Source: Prillingera fragicola (taxonomy: Eukaryota; Basidiomycota; Tremellomycetes; Trichosporonales; Trichosporonaceae). Taken from it: DNA of 64,000 nucleotides. The stretch is from contig BEDY01000003.1 of NCBI GenBank assembly GCA_002335605.1, forward strand, positions 1,240,001 to 1,304,000, in the 5' to 3' direction. Position numbers and translations under genes: made by a program. The number at the start of each line of letters is the position of its first letter. Position 1 is the stretch's first letter. The notes below the pieces were generated by a model. It had not been told where the DNA came from. It did not search any database and saw only the letters and a list, made by a program, of their open reading frames with translations. Below, in pieces: positions 23,206 through 35,500 of this stretch.

Positions 23206-26200
23206 TGATGCAAGCCCAGAAACGATAAAAGTTGAGAGGCGGAGACTCAGGGGTCCGCGCCTGAAGGTAACAGTCGGTGGCTTGGACACGAGGTCGAAAG
23301 TCGGTGAGCCGGGAGACGCGATGCGAGTGTGCAATGTGTCTGCAGGCAGTGTATGTGTGCCAATGAATGGTGTGCGATGAATGTGGATGCTGTGTTACAA
23401 CACTGGCGATGAGGACAATGGGCGGCGGGAAACAGGATAGAACACGGATTCGGCAGAGCCGCGATCCAGCTAGGGAGAAGCTCTTGCGCGAGTCCGGAAG
23501 AGGTCGTACAAGTGGAGGTGGGTGCGTGCGCGCCTCTTGACCTTGCGTCACGCTGTGGTAGAGGTAGGTGCGTGTGTCCTGTATAGATGTGGGTGTATGT
23601 GCAAACGGCAAACAAGACGGGCAAGGGTTGGGTTGTGGGGTGTGCAGAGCAATGATTCCGGGACGGGGGTGCAGTGACCGTGTAAATAGGTCATTGACCG
23701 GAATGGAGCGGTATGAGACGTGGGGTGGAGGACCCGTGGCGGTGGGCCGGGCGGTGCTGCGCGCTCTGCTCGACTTTCTGCCGCGTGCACTGCGCAGGGT
23801 GGCAACGCACTCCAGGCGCAAACAGCGAGCCCAGGTGAGGCAGAGGGTTGCCAAGGCTGCACAAGCGGACAAGGAAATACAAGGAACCAGTCTACCGACT
23901 GTCCTTGTTGGACACCGGTACACCGACCGAGTCCCCCCATCCTGCGCGCGACGCCTGCGTGACACGACAGAGAATAGAATCTGCGTACATGCTGCTGCTG
24001 CTGCCTGCATTTGATTAGATCCTGGGCATTGTCCTGTCCTTGGCGTTTGTCAATCGCGCAGCTTGACAGCTAGTAGGCATCTAGAACTTGGGCAAGCACT
24101 GCAATCTGCACTTTTCGTCGCGTATATCGGCGGCAGTTGAGCAGCACTTTTGCCCTGCTGGGCCCAGCATGGACAGGAACACTCAGGGCCTCAGGGCAGC
24201 CATCTTTTTGACTGTGCGCTGCGGACATTGGGCGCTGGGGGGGAGGCAAGAGAGGGAAACAAGCCACCGCAGGCTCAGGCCAGGGCAGCTATGACGTGTT
24301 GTCTCATTGTCGTTGAACAGTGTAAAGTGGGGGGCACAATACGAATAACAGCGCTATTGTGGGGCGCCTTCAGGGTCGGCGATCTCGGACCAATGACACG
24401 CGGGCATCGCGCCCCTTTGACGGGGGTACCCACGAAGCCAGGTGGGAGGTGTTTTGAAACTGTGTCTCTGCGCCCTAGCCCCACCGTGTAGTTTGGCTTG
24501 CCCTGGCAGCCCTGGCAACCGTTGACGAGTGGAATCCCAGATCCAGGACCCTGGTACCCTGGTACCCTGGGTCAAAGAAGGCCAAACACAGGTCCTTGCC
24601 GTTGCCGTTGGAACACGGTCTCTCACACGCGGTCATCGCAATCGCTAACGCAATCGCCACAATCGCAACAACGCTCTTGGTCGGGTGCTGCGCATGAAGC
24701 GACGGCAACCGGGACGGCTTCCAACGGCCAGCGGAGGTCAGTGCGGTGTTGGGAGCCCTCTGTCATGTGAGGTCCTAGCAACTCGATAAAATTGAAGTCA
24801 CAACCACTATTATCCGGTGAGGGGCCCATTCTTGGACAACCGCGTCAGTTTCTCGACATCTCGACTTTTTTCGGGGGGGCACAAGGATGCGCACATCGGC
24901 CGAGATGGGAGGGGCGTCGGCGTTCTATCGCGATCTGTCGGCGCCTTGGAAGAATGTTTGCCGCTGCATGCCCACTTGTACAGGGAAAAAGCCTGTCACT
25001 CACCGCCATTGGACGCTTGGCAGGTCCCATCCCGCAATCCGATGGCAGCAGTGACGGACTTCGTTGCCCGCAGCTGTGTTGACGACTGAATACAAGATAT
25101 TGGTCTGAACATGCTCTAAACGGCTCAAGCGAGCTAGCGAGTCGAATCACACACTGCTTCTTGTTACAGCGATCGTTGTGAATAGTGCCTCATACGCCTC
25201 TATTCGCCTCAAACAATTCCGCCACACGGAATGTCTTGCCAACATCAAAGCGTGTTGCACGGCACAGTCACACATTCAGCGTGGAGACAGCTGCTTGCCC
25301 CGCACTCTTCAACCGCGCCCAGAATGATGACTGTTAAGCATGCTAAGTCATACAGGTGCTTGTTGTTCGTGAGGGCGTGACGCGTGAGGACAATGGATCA
25401 GACTGGGGTTTCTCGGACACATCCGTGCCAGGTCAGTGCCACATCGCGCGCCCGAAGCCGTGGCGGTTGCAACCGACAAGCGGTTAACCCTTGTCTGTGC
25501 ATACTGCCACAGAGGCCCAGAGGTGACAACTGACGATCTGACGAGAGTGAACGCCAAAGAGAAGCGCCTCGCACTACTTCACGACCTAATGCATAGTCCA
25601 GACACTGCATCACCATTGTCAAGCAAAGTTGCCGAGAATTACTTCGAGATCGAGAGTAGCGAGCACCGCAGTACGCCACTGACCACTTGGATTGACGCAC
25701 ATCAGCCGCGCACACAAGGCGATCAAACTCGGCCCAGCGTACACTGGTGCACGGTCATTTCTCAGCCCGTGCAGAGTGGGGTGAGCCGGCGACGTGACGA
25801 TGGCTAACCGTCGGCCATCCTCTAGGTGCGCGTCCTGACCTACGGGTCTCGTTTGGATGAAGGTGCCGGTCTCGCTTCCGCCCGCTTGAGCGTGGTTGCC
25901 TCGCTTCCAGAACGGCGCAACTGCGCCCCAGTCGACTTCCACCGGCCGTACTCATCGACTAGCACATGATACCAGGCCTGCACCGGATCTCACCGAAGAG
26001 CATCGCCACAACCACCCAAGGGAGGCGCGTCTTGGTGCGGGTTTCGTCAAAGCCAACTCATACGCGTCCTTTCGCGTCGAGACCGCTTAACTTACACCAG
26101 CCTACGTCAGACGAGCCGCCAAGTTGTCAAATGTGGCACTGGCCAACACCAAAACGGCCACCCGTCACACCCTGTGCTCAGTATAGCCCGGGCAACCTCA

Positions 26201-27086
26201 TCTCCCGTGCCTCCCAAGAGCCAAAGGGCGCGCACACAGCCGCTTGATCAGAGTATCCTCTGGCGATTCCAGTTCCACGTTCGGATTCGGAGACTCGTTC
26301 AAACGAGAATAGATGCCCTTGGTACCTCGTTGCTATTCAGGTAAACCGAGGTGTAGCGGGCGGGCGCCGGCTTCACCCTTTATGTGCCATCAGGGACACG
26401 ACAGAAGGCAGCCGGAGTCTGGTGTGCGTGGCATTGTAGCGCAGTAGCTACAGTTCTGTCAGAGATGTAAAGATTGTATCAATATGGTTGATTTGGACGT
26501 CGCAGAGCATCACAATGATGCTGTTGATGCCTTTACGTTATTGATGTATGGGACCTGGCTCGAGTGTGGCAGCGCGGAAGTGGCGGTCGATTGGAAAAAA
26601 TGTGCAACTTGGAACTTGATCCCGTTCACTTCAAGCCTACCCGCCTCCCAAGCAAGGTTAGGCGTGCCGTGCGGGGTTTAGGCACGCCAGTAGGCTTGGG
26701 GAGGCCGGGAGGCGGGCCCAGAATGAGTGCTGCACAGCACCCAGCGAGCGAGCAGGCATCTCTGTACTCCCCACCTGCGTCTCCTACCACCACCATACTC
26801 GTTAATCTTTCCTAGCCCTTCACTACCTATTGACCTACCCTTAACCGCCGGCCACACTCGCGCACCGACAGTCCATTGTACACCAGCCACTTCAGAACTA
26901 CTCGCCTCGCCGCCGCCAGCCGCCGCATCGTCTTCCCACACTCTTCCTTGCCGCCGTACGATGGGGCAGCACTAGAACTCATCTCTATTGCTACCCCTTG
27001 CCACCCTTTCGGTTTTTACGCTTTATCCCTTCCTCCCTCGGCCCATCCCTTTCTGAACTCGTCACTCCCTCACCCACGCGCCCAAC
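23206..27086. other. Long intergenic region, no supported gene
   Basis: Divergent spacer of 3.9 kb between the CAP59-like gene (-) and a membrane-protein gene (+). The 23350-23720 part is pyrimidine-rich on the minus strand, like a leader. Overlapping open frames at 23180-24010 on both strands have no family signature. Bases 24543-24572 hold a short CCTGGTAC repeat. Bases 25400-25800 have an open plus frame without recognisable motifs. Bases 26760-27086 are CT-rich on the plus strand, consistent with the leader of the next gene. Confidence 0.5.
24543..24572. repeat. Short tandem/inverted repeat around GGTACC
   Basis: Three overlapping copies of CCCTGGTAC-like units; because GGTACC is self-complementary the segment can also form a small hairpin. 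No gene association is evident. Confidence 0.6.
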
Positions 27087-29384
27087 ATGATCATCCCACC
27101 CGACCCCGAGAAGGACCCGAACCTTTTTGCTCAATCAACGGCATCGCTGTTGCTAGAGGGCGACCTCGTCGATCTCGACTCCCCCCTCGTCGATGTTCCC
27201 TCACTCCCCTCCATCGCCTATCACCCCGCTTCAGCACCTAATGTCCTGGGGTCGTACTCCTACGGCAACGGGCCGTTTGCAGATGACTTTGCCGTCTACG
27301 AAACCCTGCCGCCCTACGAGGGACGGAGGTCGTTGAGTCGCACTACATCAGCAACGCCCGGCGCAACATTAGCTGCGCCGGGCGCTGGTGTCGGGCACTC
27401 GGCAGAGGCACGCAGGTCTGCGGGACATGGATCAGGGCCAGTCTTGATCCGGTCCGCGTCGCGAGCGTCGACGGCGTCCGGTTCGTCGACGTCGTCCCAG
27501 CGGTTGCCGTGGTCGCCTTTGTCAGGCTCATCACGGCGATCAATGGCGTCTAGCACTGTTGCAGCATCGAGCCCAACAGAAGTGGGCTCGCGCTCCAAGC
27601 TGTGGGAGGGATTGGTGATTCCAGAGGAGAAGACAAAGAAGTGGCACGGCTTGCCATTACCCAGGCTACCGACAGTGCCAGTGTCACCAGAGATGCGGTC
27701 CATGTGGCAAAAACACAGAAAGCTCTACATCACCCTCCTCGTTCTCGCTGCTGCCGTCATCGTGCTAGCCATTGGATTAGCAGTGGGATTCACAACGGCC
27801 ATGGCCGCACAAACACGGCGTGCCAAGTGGCCGCCATACCATGACAGAGAGGGCAAGGGCCGCACCCCCAGTAACGCATGGCAGGTCCCCGACCTCAACA
27901 TCACCTACAAGGCGGGTCGTGACGGACCTTACCGCGAAGATGGCGTGCCATCGAACTGCGACATCTGGACTCCTATCGATAAATCAGCAGCCTTCTCCCA
28001 GCTGTCTGTGTCGTCTGAAAGCTTCCAGTACTACATGGCTACCTACAACTTCCCTCTCAAAGCGGAGCACAATGGCATGAAGGCGCTCGCCAACCCTTGG
28101 TTCTTCCTCGCCAACGGCCTCGCCTCGAGTGGAACAGTCGAGTTCATTGGCTCGGACGCCCCTGCCACTATCATATCTGGCGGTGCCGAGGATGTCATTG
28201 AAGTGGACGTCATCGCTCGCTACATGCTTGACACAAACGTGACCACCGTCTGCAAAGTCTGCCAGTTGACACGGGAGGATGGCTCAACAGGCCTGGGTAT
28301 TTACGTGAGTTTGAACGCAACGGCAACTCGATCAGTGCTGACCCCATAGACGCCTGTCCGGACTGATGGTGGACCTCAAGGACCATTCCTGCGTGACCCC
28401 CTCCGCACACCAGCATTCCATGTCATCATCCGCATGCCTCCGTCAACCATGGAATCGACCGCGGCCCCTGTCTACATCCCCAAATTGACGGTTGATCTCA
28501 ACCAGATGGGCGCTCGCATTGGCGATCTCAAGAATATTGTCGAATTTGGCGAAGTCGAGATTGCTGCCGACTGCAAGGGCGGTGGTGTCGTGGTAAACTA
28601 CCTGGCTGCCGACAGCCTTGCCATCTACGGCTCCGAGAGCTCTGTGCAAGGCACATTTAACGTTTCGTCTTCGTTGAACATCAACTCGACAAGTGGCGCA
28701 ATTTTGGCCAACGTCATCCTGAACGACCCATCATTACCCAACGACACTTCAGTGACCACCAGCTCGGTCCTGCCTGGTCCCGTGCCTCGTGACATGAGTC
28801 GCTTTGACGACGCATTGAATAGCCGCGATCTCAAGTATGTTGAGCCGTCCAAGGACATGACAGGCATGCCACACTTGCCACCAAATGTGGCGCAGCTCGA
28901 CACCGATGTCCTCGTGCCCACGCACTCGATTAATACGACGTTCAAAACCAACGAGGGCTTCATGTACGTCGCCTACCTGCACCACCCACCAAGCACTGCG
29001 CTCCAGTCGTTTGTGACTAGCCAGTCGGGAATGGTATCAGTGGCAATGCACCCTAACTACGTTGGGCCCTTCGCTCTCCAGAACGTGTGGGGTAGCATAC
29101 GCCTGCCCGGCTCTGAGTTTGACTCAGACCATGACCCATTGCAACAAGGCCGTACGCGCATGGTCGTCCAAGGCGACATTGACATGTCTGGCGAGTGGTT
29201 CGAGAGCTTTGGCGCAAACGAGACCACTGCATCCTTGTGCTCGTCTGCTGTCTCTGGTACCGCCATCTGGGCTTACCCCAAGAACCGACGCATCTCTGCC
29301 TCGGCCCAGCAAAAGTCCAACGAGGCCCAGGGTAGCGCCTTTATTGCCGAGACCAAGCTTGGTGACATCCAAGTGTCGTTCTAA
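27087..29384 (+). CDS. Hypothetical single-pass (type II) membrane protein
   Basis: Two exons, 27087-28304 and 28350-29384, giving 750 residues; the 45-nt intron is phase 0. I do not recognise a named family. Residues 1-205 are Ser/Pro/Thr-rich and probably cytosolic, ending in basic MWQKHRK. One membrane segment (about 215-236, ITLLVLAAAVIVLAIGLAVGF) follows. The remaining 500 residues form a likely extracytosolic domain with regular beta-strand-like alternation (GDLKNIVEFGEVEIAA, GGVVVNYLAADSLAIYG) and several N-glycosylation sequons (NDTS, NTTF, NETT). The pattern resembles repeat-rich adhesin-like beta-helix domains, but that is inference only. The start is the first Met after a CT-rich leader. 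Confidence 0.85.
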
Positions 29385-29683
29385 TTTTCAAAATCCATAC
29401 TTCTTCCTTGGGCTTTCTTTTCGTTCACCCGCCACCGACACATTTCATTCTCCCAGCACATTGCCTGTCTCTTGTCCCCATAGCTAGAATTTGTATCAGG
29501 GCTCTACACCGCCCCTGCAGCATGTACTCTCTACTTGCAATTCACAGAGCAGAAGCAATCGGCGACGAGCGAAGTGCCACATTGACGTGTGGTTTTGCCA
29601 CCCAACCTCCACCTGGTGCCCTATCACTGACGTCGTCTTGCTCATCTTCAGCCAGGCCATTAACCACTGTCCAGTCCACCACC

Positions 29684-32337
29684 ATGCCGCCGCTAATCGT
29701 GCTGCCATCAAAGTCGGACGCATTCAGCGCCTACGTGCCAAGCAAGAATGCCCACACAGATATTCTCACGGCCGCTAAGCGGTCCGATGTAAAGGTCGTG
29801 CGGTTGAATATGCAAGGTATGTCCCACCGTGTCCATCTCCATCTCCCTGTCACACGCACACCAGCTGGCGCATAGCTAACGGCGCAGTCCCCGCAGCACT
29901 AGACGAGAACGCAAGTCTTCCAGCGTTAGAGGCCGCGGTTCCCCTCCTGCTAGCGGGCAAAGCGACCCCGTTGTCGTATCATGCAATCGTCGACACTGGC
30001 AAGCGCATCTCGCGCAGCCCAACTTTCGATGCGCGCCAGTTCTTTGCCCGAATCGACAAGGAGCTGTCCAAGCATGTTGAAGGGTTGGCGCGAGAGTGCC
30101 GTGGGAGCGTGATGGCGAAGGACAAGGGGTGGCTGAGGAAGATTGTCGCTGTGTGGGAGACTTTCGAGTCGCGTGTCGTGAGCATCGCGCTGCCAGCGAT
30201 GGGCAGGGCTGACAGTGACAGGATCTCGTTGCTGCGCTTCTGGTATACTTGGATCGCGCGACGGATAGCGATGGGACAGCACATTTGCCTATTCGGTGTG
30301 TCGTCATTTGGAGAGGTGTGCTAACAGGCCAGGGACCGCGCGCGCGCTCAGTTCAGTTTCCACATCTGGCAGGCAAAGCTACTCTTTGAAAAGACACGCG
30401 ACGACTTTTTGAACTGGGTTACAGTCGAGCGCGAGAGTGGCACGCCGCAGCCAGAGCTACGAGCCGACGCGCAGGGTGTTGCGAAACTTGCTCACTCTCT
30501 GGACGTGTTCGGCACCCTCTGGGGACCGTATCTCGAGCTCACACAGTCATACTACGCCTCTGTGGCGGAGCAGCGTATGACCGAGGTCGAGTCCGGGTCA
30601 TGGACCGGCACCGAGTATGTCAAGTGGGCGCTGGCTATGGAGGTAGATGAGCTCCGCCGTACCGACGAACTGCAGGCGCGCGACCCCAAGCAGATAAGCA
30701 ACATTATGTTCCGCGAGCTGGCTGAGAAGGCTGCTTCAAGAGTAGTGCCAACGGCGCTGGACGAGGCCATGTATCGTGCCGACACGGAAGCGCTCACCCG
30801 CCTGTATACTCTCTGCACGCACCCTGCGACCAAGGAGGCCTTTGGTGTCTTTTCGCTCGCGCTCAGGAAACACATCGAGGCTCGGATTCGCACGCTTATC
30901 GCGGACCCGAACAATGATCCACAGATGATCGAAAGCACGCTCAAGCTCAAGCGTTTCGTGGACCTTGCTGTTGCAGCTCTGTTTGAGACCAAGAATGAAG
31001 AGGACGTGGACATGACGTCGGAGGAACGTGGAGAAGTGCACAAGCGCGCGCAGCAAGAGCGCACCCGACAGCTGGAGCTAGAGGAGGCAGTTCGACAAGG
31101 ATTCAAGGCGGGCTTGGGCAGCAGGCAAAATGCCCCAGCAGAGTGGATTGGTATGTTTCTTTGATCGACTGAGCTGACAGCCAGCAAAACACCTGGATGC
31201 CACCATGCGCAAGGGTCAAGGATCTGGCACAGAGGCCGAATTCAACCAGCTGCTGGACGAGATTATTGCTCTCATTGGATTCACTCGAGACAAGGATGTG
31301 TTCCGTGCATTCTACGCCACGGGTCTTGCCAAGCGCTTGCTCCTCAACAAGAGTGCGAGTGACGACATGGAGCGCAACCTAATCGTCAAGCTGCAGAAGG
31401 AGATGGGCGAGGAGTTCACATCGGGTGACGTGATGATGAAGGATCTGCAGCTGTCTGAAACGTGAGCTTTCCGGCTAGAGACCCGCCTCTGACATTGCAG
31501 GCTTGTTACGAGGTATCAGTCTGCAAAGGCCAAGAACCCCGCCGAGTTCAAGGATCACTCGGATTTGACAGCAAATGTGCTCACAGAATCGGCATGGCCA
31601 CCTTACCCTCTTCTCAAGGATGGCTGGAACTTCAAGCTCACACCCCAAATGCAATCGTCTGTTGACGCATTTACGACGTGGTATGCCACCCAGCACCAAA
31701 ATCGCAAGCTCTCGTGGCGTCACCAGTTGGCGACTGTCACTCTCACTGCACGCTTTGACAGCGGCAAGTATGAGATTGGCGTGAGCCTGTTCCAGGCCAC
31801 AGTGCTTCTTCAGTTCAACGAGGTGGATGTTCTCACCTTCAATGACCTCAAGGAACGGACCGGCATTGAGTCAACAGAGCTGGTGCGCACGCTCCAGTCG
31901 CTGGCTCTCGGTCGCAAGGGCACGCGTGTGCTTCTCAAGCGTCCTGCAGGCAAGGAGGTTGAGCCCACCGACAAGTTTGCCTTTAACAAGGGCTTCTCCA
32001 GCGAGCGTATGAAGTTCAAGATCAACCAGATCCAACAGGACCTCTCGGTAGGTGCATGCCATGTGCCAGAGCTGACAGCCAGGCGGAAGAGTCGCGCAAG
32101 ACCAACGAGCAGGTTGCGATCGACCGTGTCTCGGTGCTCGAAGCGACCATTGTCCGCATCATGAAAGGCCGCAAGAAGCTCACGCTTCAGCTGCTCATTG
32201 ACGCAGTCGTCACCGATGTCAGCAAGCGCTTCCCGCCAGACATCAAGGAGATTAAGAAGCGGATGGAGAGCCTTATCGAGCGCGAGTTTTTGATGCGCGA
32301 CGAAAAGGATCGCAATACGTTGCACTATCTTGCGTAG
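29684..32337 (+). CDS. CUL4: Cullin 4, scaffold of CRL4 ubiquitin ligases
   Basis: Cullin scaffold that links a DDB1-type substrate receptor at its N-terminus to RBX1 and E2 at its C-terminus. Six exons: 29684-29816, 29888-30297, 30328-31150, 31185-31461, 31501-32047 and 32083-32337; 814 residues with consistent phases. Cullin-repeat helices fill the first 400 residues. The cullin-homology signature follows as GFTRDKDVFRAFYATGLAKR with LLLNKSASDDMERNLIVKL. The winged-helix end carries the neddylation motif VRIMKGRKKL with the acceptor lysine near residue 758. Assignment to CUL4 rather than CUL1/CUL3 rests on the AKHLDATMRK linker and GEEFTSGDVMMKDLQLSE block; CUL3 is the main alternative. The gap to the next gene, BUB1, is 198 bp. 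Confidence 0.9.
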
Positions 32338-32535
32338 AGGAGAGCTGTAAGAGGGGTGCATGTATGCTTGTTTGTATGGGAGTTGTTGCCCAGACCATAA
32401 AGTGCCACTAGAAGTCATGTCGGGGGATTCCACTCAAAAGTCCACGGCATTCCCTGATACGACCGGACCAAACAAGTCAACCCAGGCGCCTGATTTCCAT
32501 CATTCGTATCCACCAACACTCCAACACACTATAGC

Positions 32536-35500
32536 ATGGCCGCAACGGCCCCACCACCAACGCCAGGCCGCCCAGGCTCACCAGAACATGCGGCGCCTGT
32601 AACAGACTTTGCGCTCATTGAGGCACAAAAGGAAAACATTCGACCCTTGGCAGGCGGCCGTTCCGCCGCCACCCTCGGCGTCCTGTTCGACAAGGGAGCG
32701 TCCGACGAGGCTGCACGTGCGCGCGACGACGGCGAGGCCCAGTTCAAGGCAGACATCGAGGAGGCGGAGCGGCGTGATCGTGAAGGCGAGGACATGGTCG
32801 ACGGCGTGCAGGATGTGCTCGATGTGTACAACCGGTGAGTCTAGGCGTCATGCACCACTCGTAATGGGCACTGACATTCTTTAACAGCTTCGTTGCATTC
32901 ACGGTGCAGCACTACCCCTCGTCGCCGTCCCACGTTCTTCCGCTGCTGGAGAAGACGACTCGCCGCTTCATTGACGATGCGCGATATGCCCAGGACGCAC
33001 GATACCTCAAGTTGTGGATCATGTACGCACGTCAGGTCGAGCGCAGAGAGGATGTGTGGGCGTTCCTCGAGTCACGCGATGTCGGTACTCGCCATGCGTC
33101 GTTTTACGAAGAGTGGGCTATGTCTGCTGAGGGAACGGGCAGGTGAGTTGTTCCGTTGAATCATGGCTGACAAGGCAGGAAGAAGAAGGCCGACGATGTT
33201 TACAAACTTGGTATCGCTCGCAAGGCGGCGCCCGTTGAGCGACTCAAGAACCGGCATCAGGCGTTTCTCACTCGGATTATGGCACCACCATCAGGGCTTG
33301 TGCCAGACGACGACCCACCCGTGAGCCGCTCATCACGAAACGTTCTCGGACAGGTTGCTGGCGGCAGCTCGAGCGCCGGCCTGTCTGGTGCGCAGGCAAC
33401 ACCAAGTCAAGGCTCCCGCTCCAGAGGCACCAACAGCTGCAAGATGGAGATTTTCGACGAGTCGGCGCGAGCCGCCGTCAATCCCGAAGCCGCAACTTGG
33501 GACGACTTTGGCACTCGCGACGGACGCCGCAAGGAGAACACTGTGGAGGCGACACCGTGGAAGGGCGAGACCCTCCCACAAGGCTCGGCCAGATTCAGAG
33601 TTGCACCCCGCACTCCAAAGCTGGAAGTGTTCAAGGACACGACGGCAGACAACGCTACTCCCTCGGTTCGCCCTGCCGATGACATTCTCAGCGGTAGCAT
33701 TCGCGGCAAAACGCCCATGTCAGAGGGCGACCAGCTGCGTGCCGACCCTCTGCGCTTCTACGACCAGGCCGCTATTCCGGGCGAGATTCCCAAGCTTCCC
33801 AGCCCGCCCAAGTCGGCCCGCAAACCTGCAGCGAAGAAGGTCAAACGCGAGCACCGCGCCGATAAGCACGTTATCCAGGCTTGGGTTTGTCCATCTGACG
33901 GAGCCGAGATTGTGGACGCAAGGGGCAAGCCTGAACGCCGTATGTTTGACTGGGACGCGACTTTCCGAGGTGGCGAGGAGTACTCGTTTGAAGAAGTCCG
34001 TGCCCGAAAACTTGGTCTGCTGGGCAAAGACTGGAAGCCAGAGGTCAAGGACTGGGAGCGGGGATGGCATAAGCCTGGATCGACCACGCCAAAGGTTGAG
34101 AAAAAGGTTAGGCCCCCTAGCCCCACCCTCAACACCAAGCTGGCAAATGCCGAGGTCATGAGCTTGTTCAATCAGACCATTCATGGTGGCAAGGTTCGCA
34201 GCGACAGTGACGACGACTCGGAGGATGACGAGGAAGACGAGGGGGATGACGAGGTTGCAGGCTTGCCGACGCCTCTACCTCCGCGCTTCTCTTCCGTGTC
34301 GATGATGACCCCCGGAGCTGGTGTCCCGCCCACCCCCACGCCGGCACCGCACGCCCGCATGGCACCTCCCTCCACGCCCATGGTGTTCGCGGATGAGAAC
34401 GCACCAGTGTCGACGCGCAAGATGAACATCTTCTCGGACGAGAACGCCGCCAACGACGAGAATGCTCCTCCAGCGAGTGCGCGCAAGATCAATGTGTTTG
34501 CTACTCCCGCCAAGACTCCCCTGGCTACTCGCACGCCGCTGGCCAGCTCGTCTCGGCGCCCGTTTGGCGTATTCACGCCGGCAGCCGAGCAGCCCGAGGA
34601 GGAGGCCGCAGCCATGCACGATGAGAATGAGAATGCCGGTGCGAGGCGAAACATATTCGCTACGCCTGCGTCATTGGGCTCCAAGCCCCGTACTGGCTTG
34701 CGCGTACTCACTGTTCCGGAGGAGCCTGAGCCCGAGCCCGAAACCGAGCAGGTCTACGACGAGAATGCCTACGGCAACAACGAGAATGCGTTCAACAACG
34801 AGAACGTCTACCCCGACGAGAACGACGAACAGCGCCGTTGGTATGGGCGCAACGTTGCCGCCAACGTCATGACACCTATCACCGAGCGTACATGCGAGTA
34901 CACCGATTATACTACTGGCAACCGTACTTCGCGTCGTTTCAGTGCGCTCAGCGAGACTGGCGACAGCGACGAGCCCATGCTACCTTCCGCGGGCACGCTG
35001 GCCAGCGTCCTCGAGGAGGAGGAGCGTAGCCAGAGCGCTGGCGCCGCTTCCCCCGCCCAGCCCTCAGCCGAGTCAGGCTCGCGTGACCCGTCATCCCGGC
35101 GTAGTAGCGAGCGTACCAGCGAGTATGATCGTTCCGGCACAGTTGACACTGGCGCCTTTGGTGTTCCCGAGGGATACACCATCCAGCGATCTGCGGACGT
35201 TGACTCGGCGACCGCGCTCATGGACCACATGGTTGTTGTTGACCACACGACGACGGCAAACCTCACGACCCACAGCGACACTGGCGCATTTGTCACTGCC
35301 ACTATGGGCGCGGTCTCGCCTGCGAAGGCTGTTGTCCCGCAGGCCAAACTGGCCAACCCGTGCAACCCCGGCGATGAGGCTGTCGTCGCTGCGCTCCTGC
35401 AGCGCATCGACCCTCCGCTATCCGCACTCCCTGCTTTCGTGGACAACCGCGACGAGACCTCTGCCCGCCTGCCGGCTATTGAGCGCGCGATCAAGATGAA

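Noticed and set aside
23180..24010. Open frames of 276 codons (minus) and 148 codons (plus) over the same bases
   Set aside because: Pyrimidine-rich leader-like sequence, no motifs, and both strands are open, which is typical of GC-rich low-complexity DNA.
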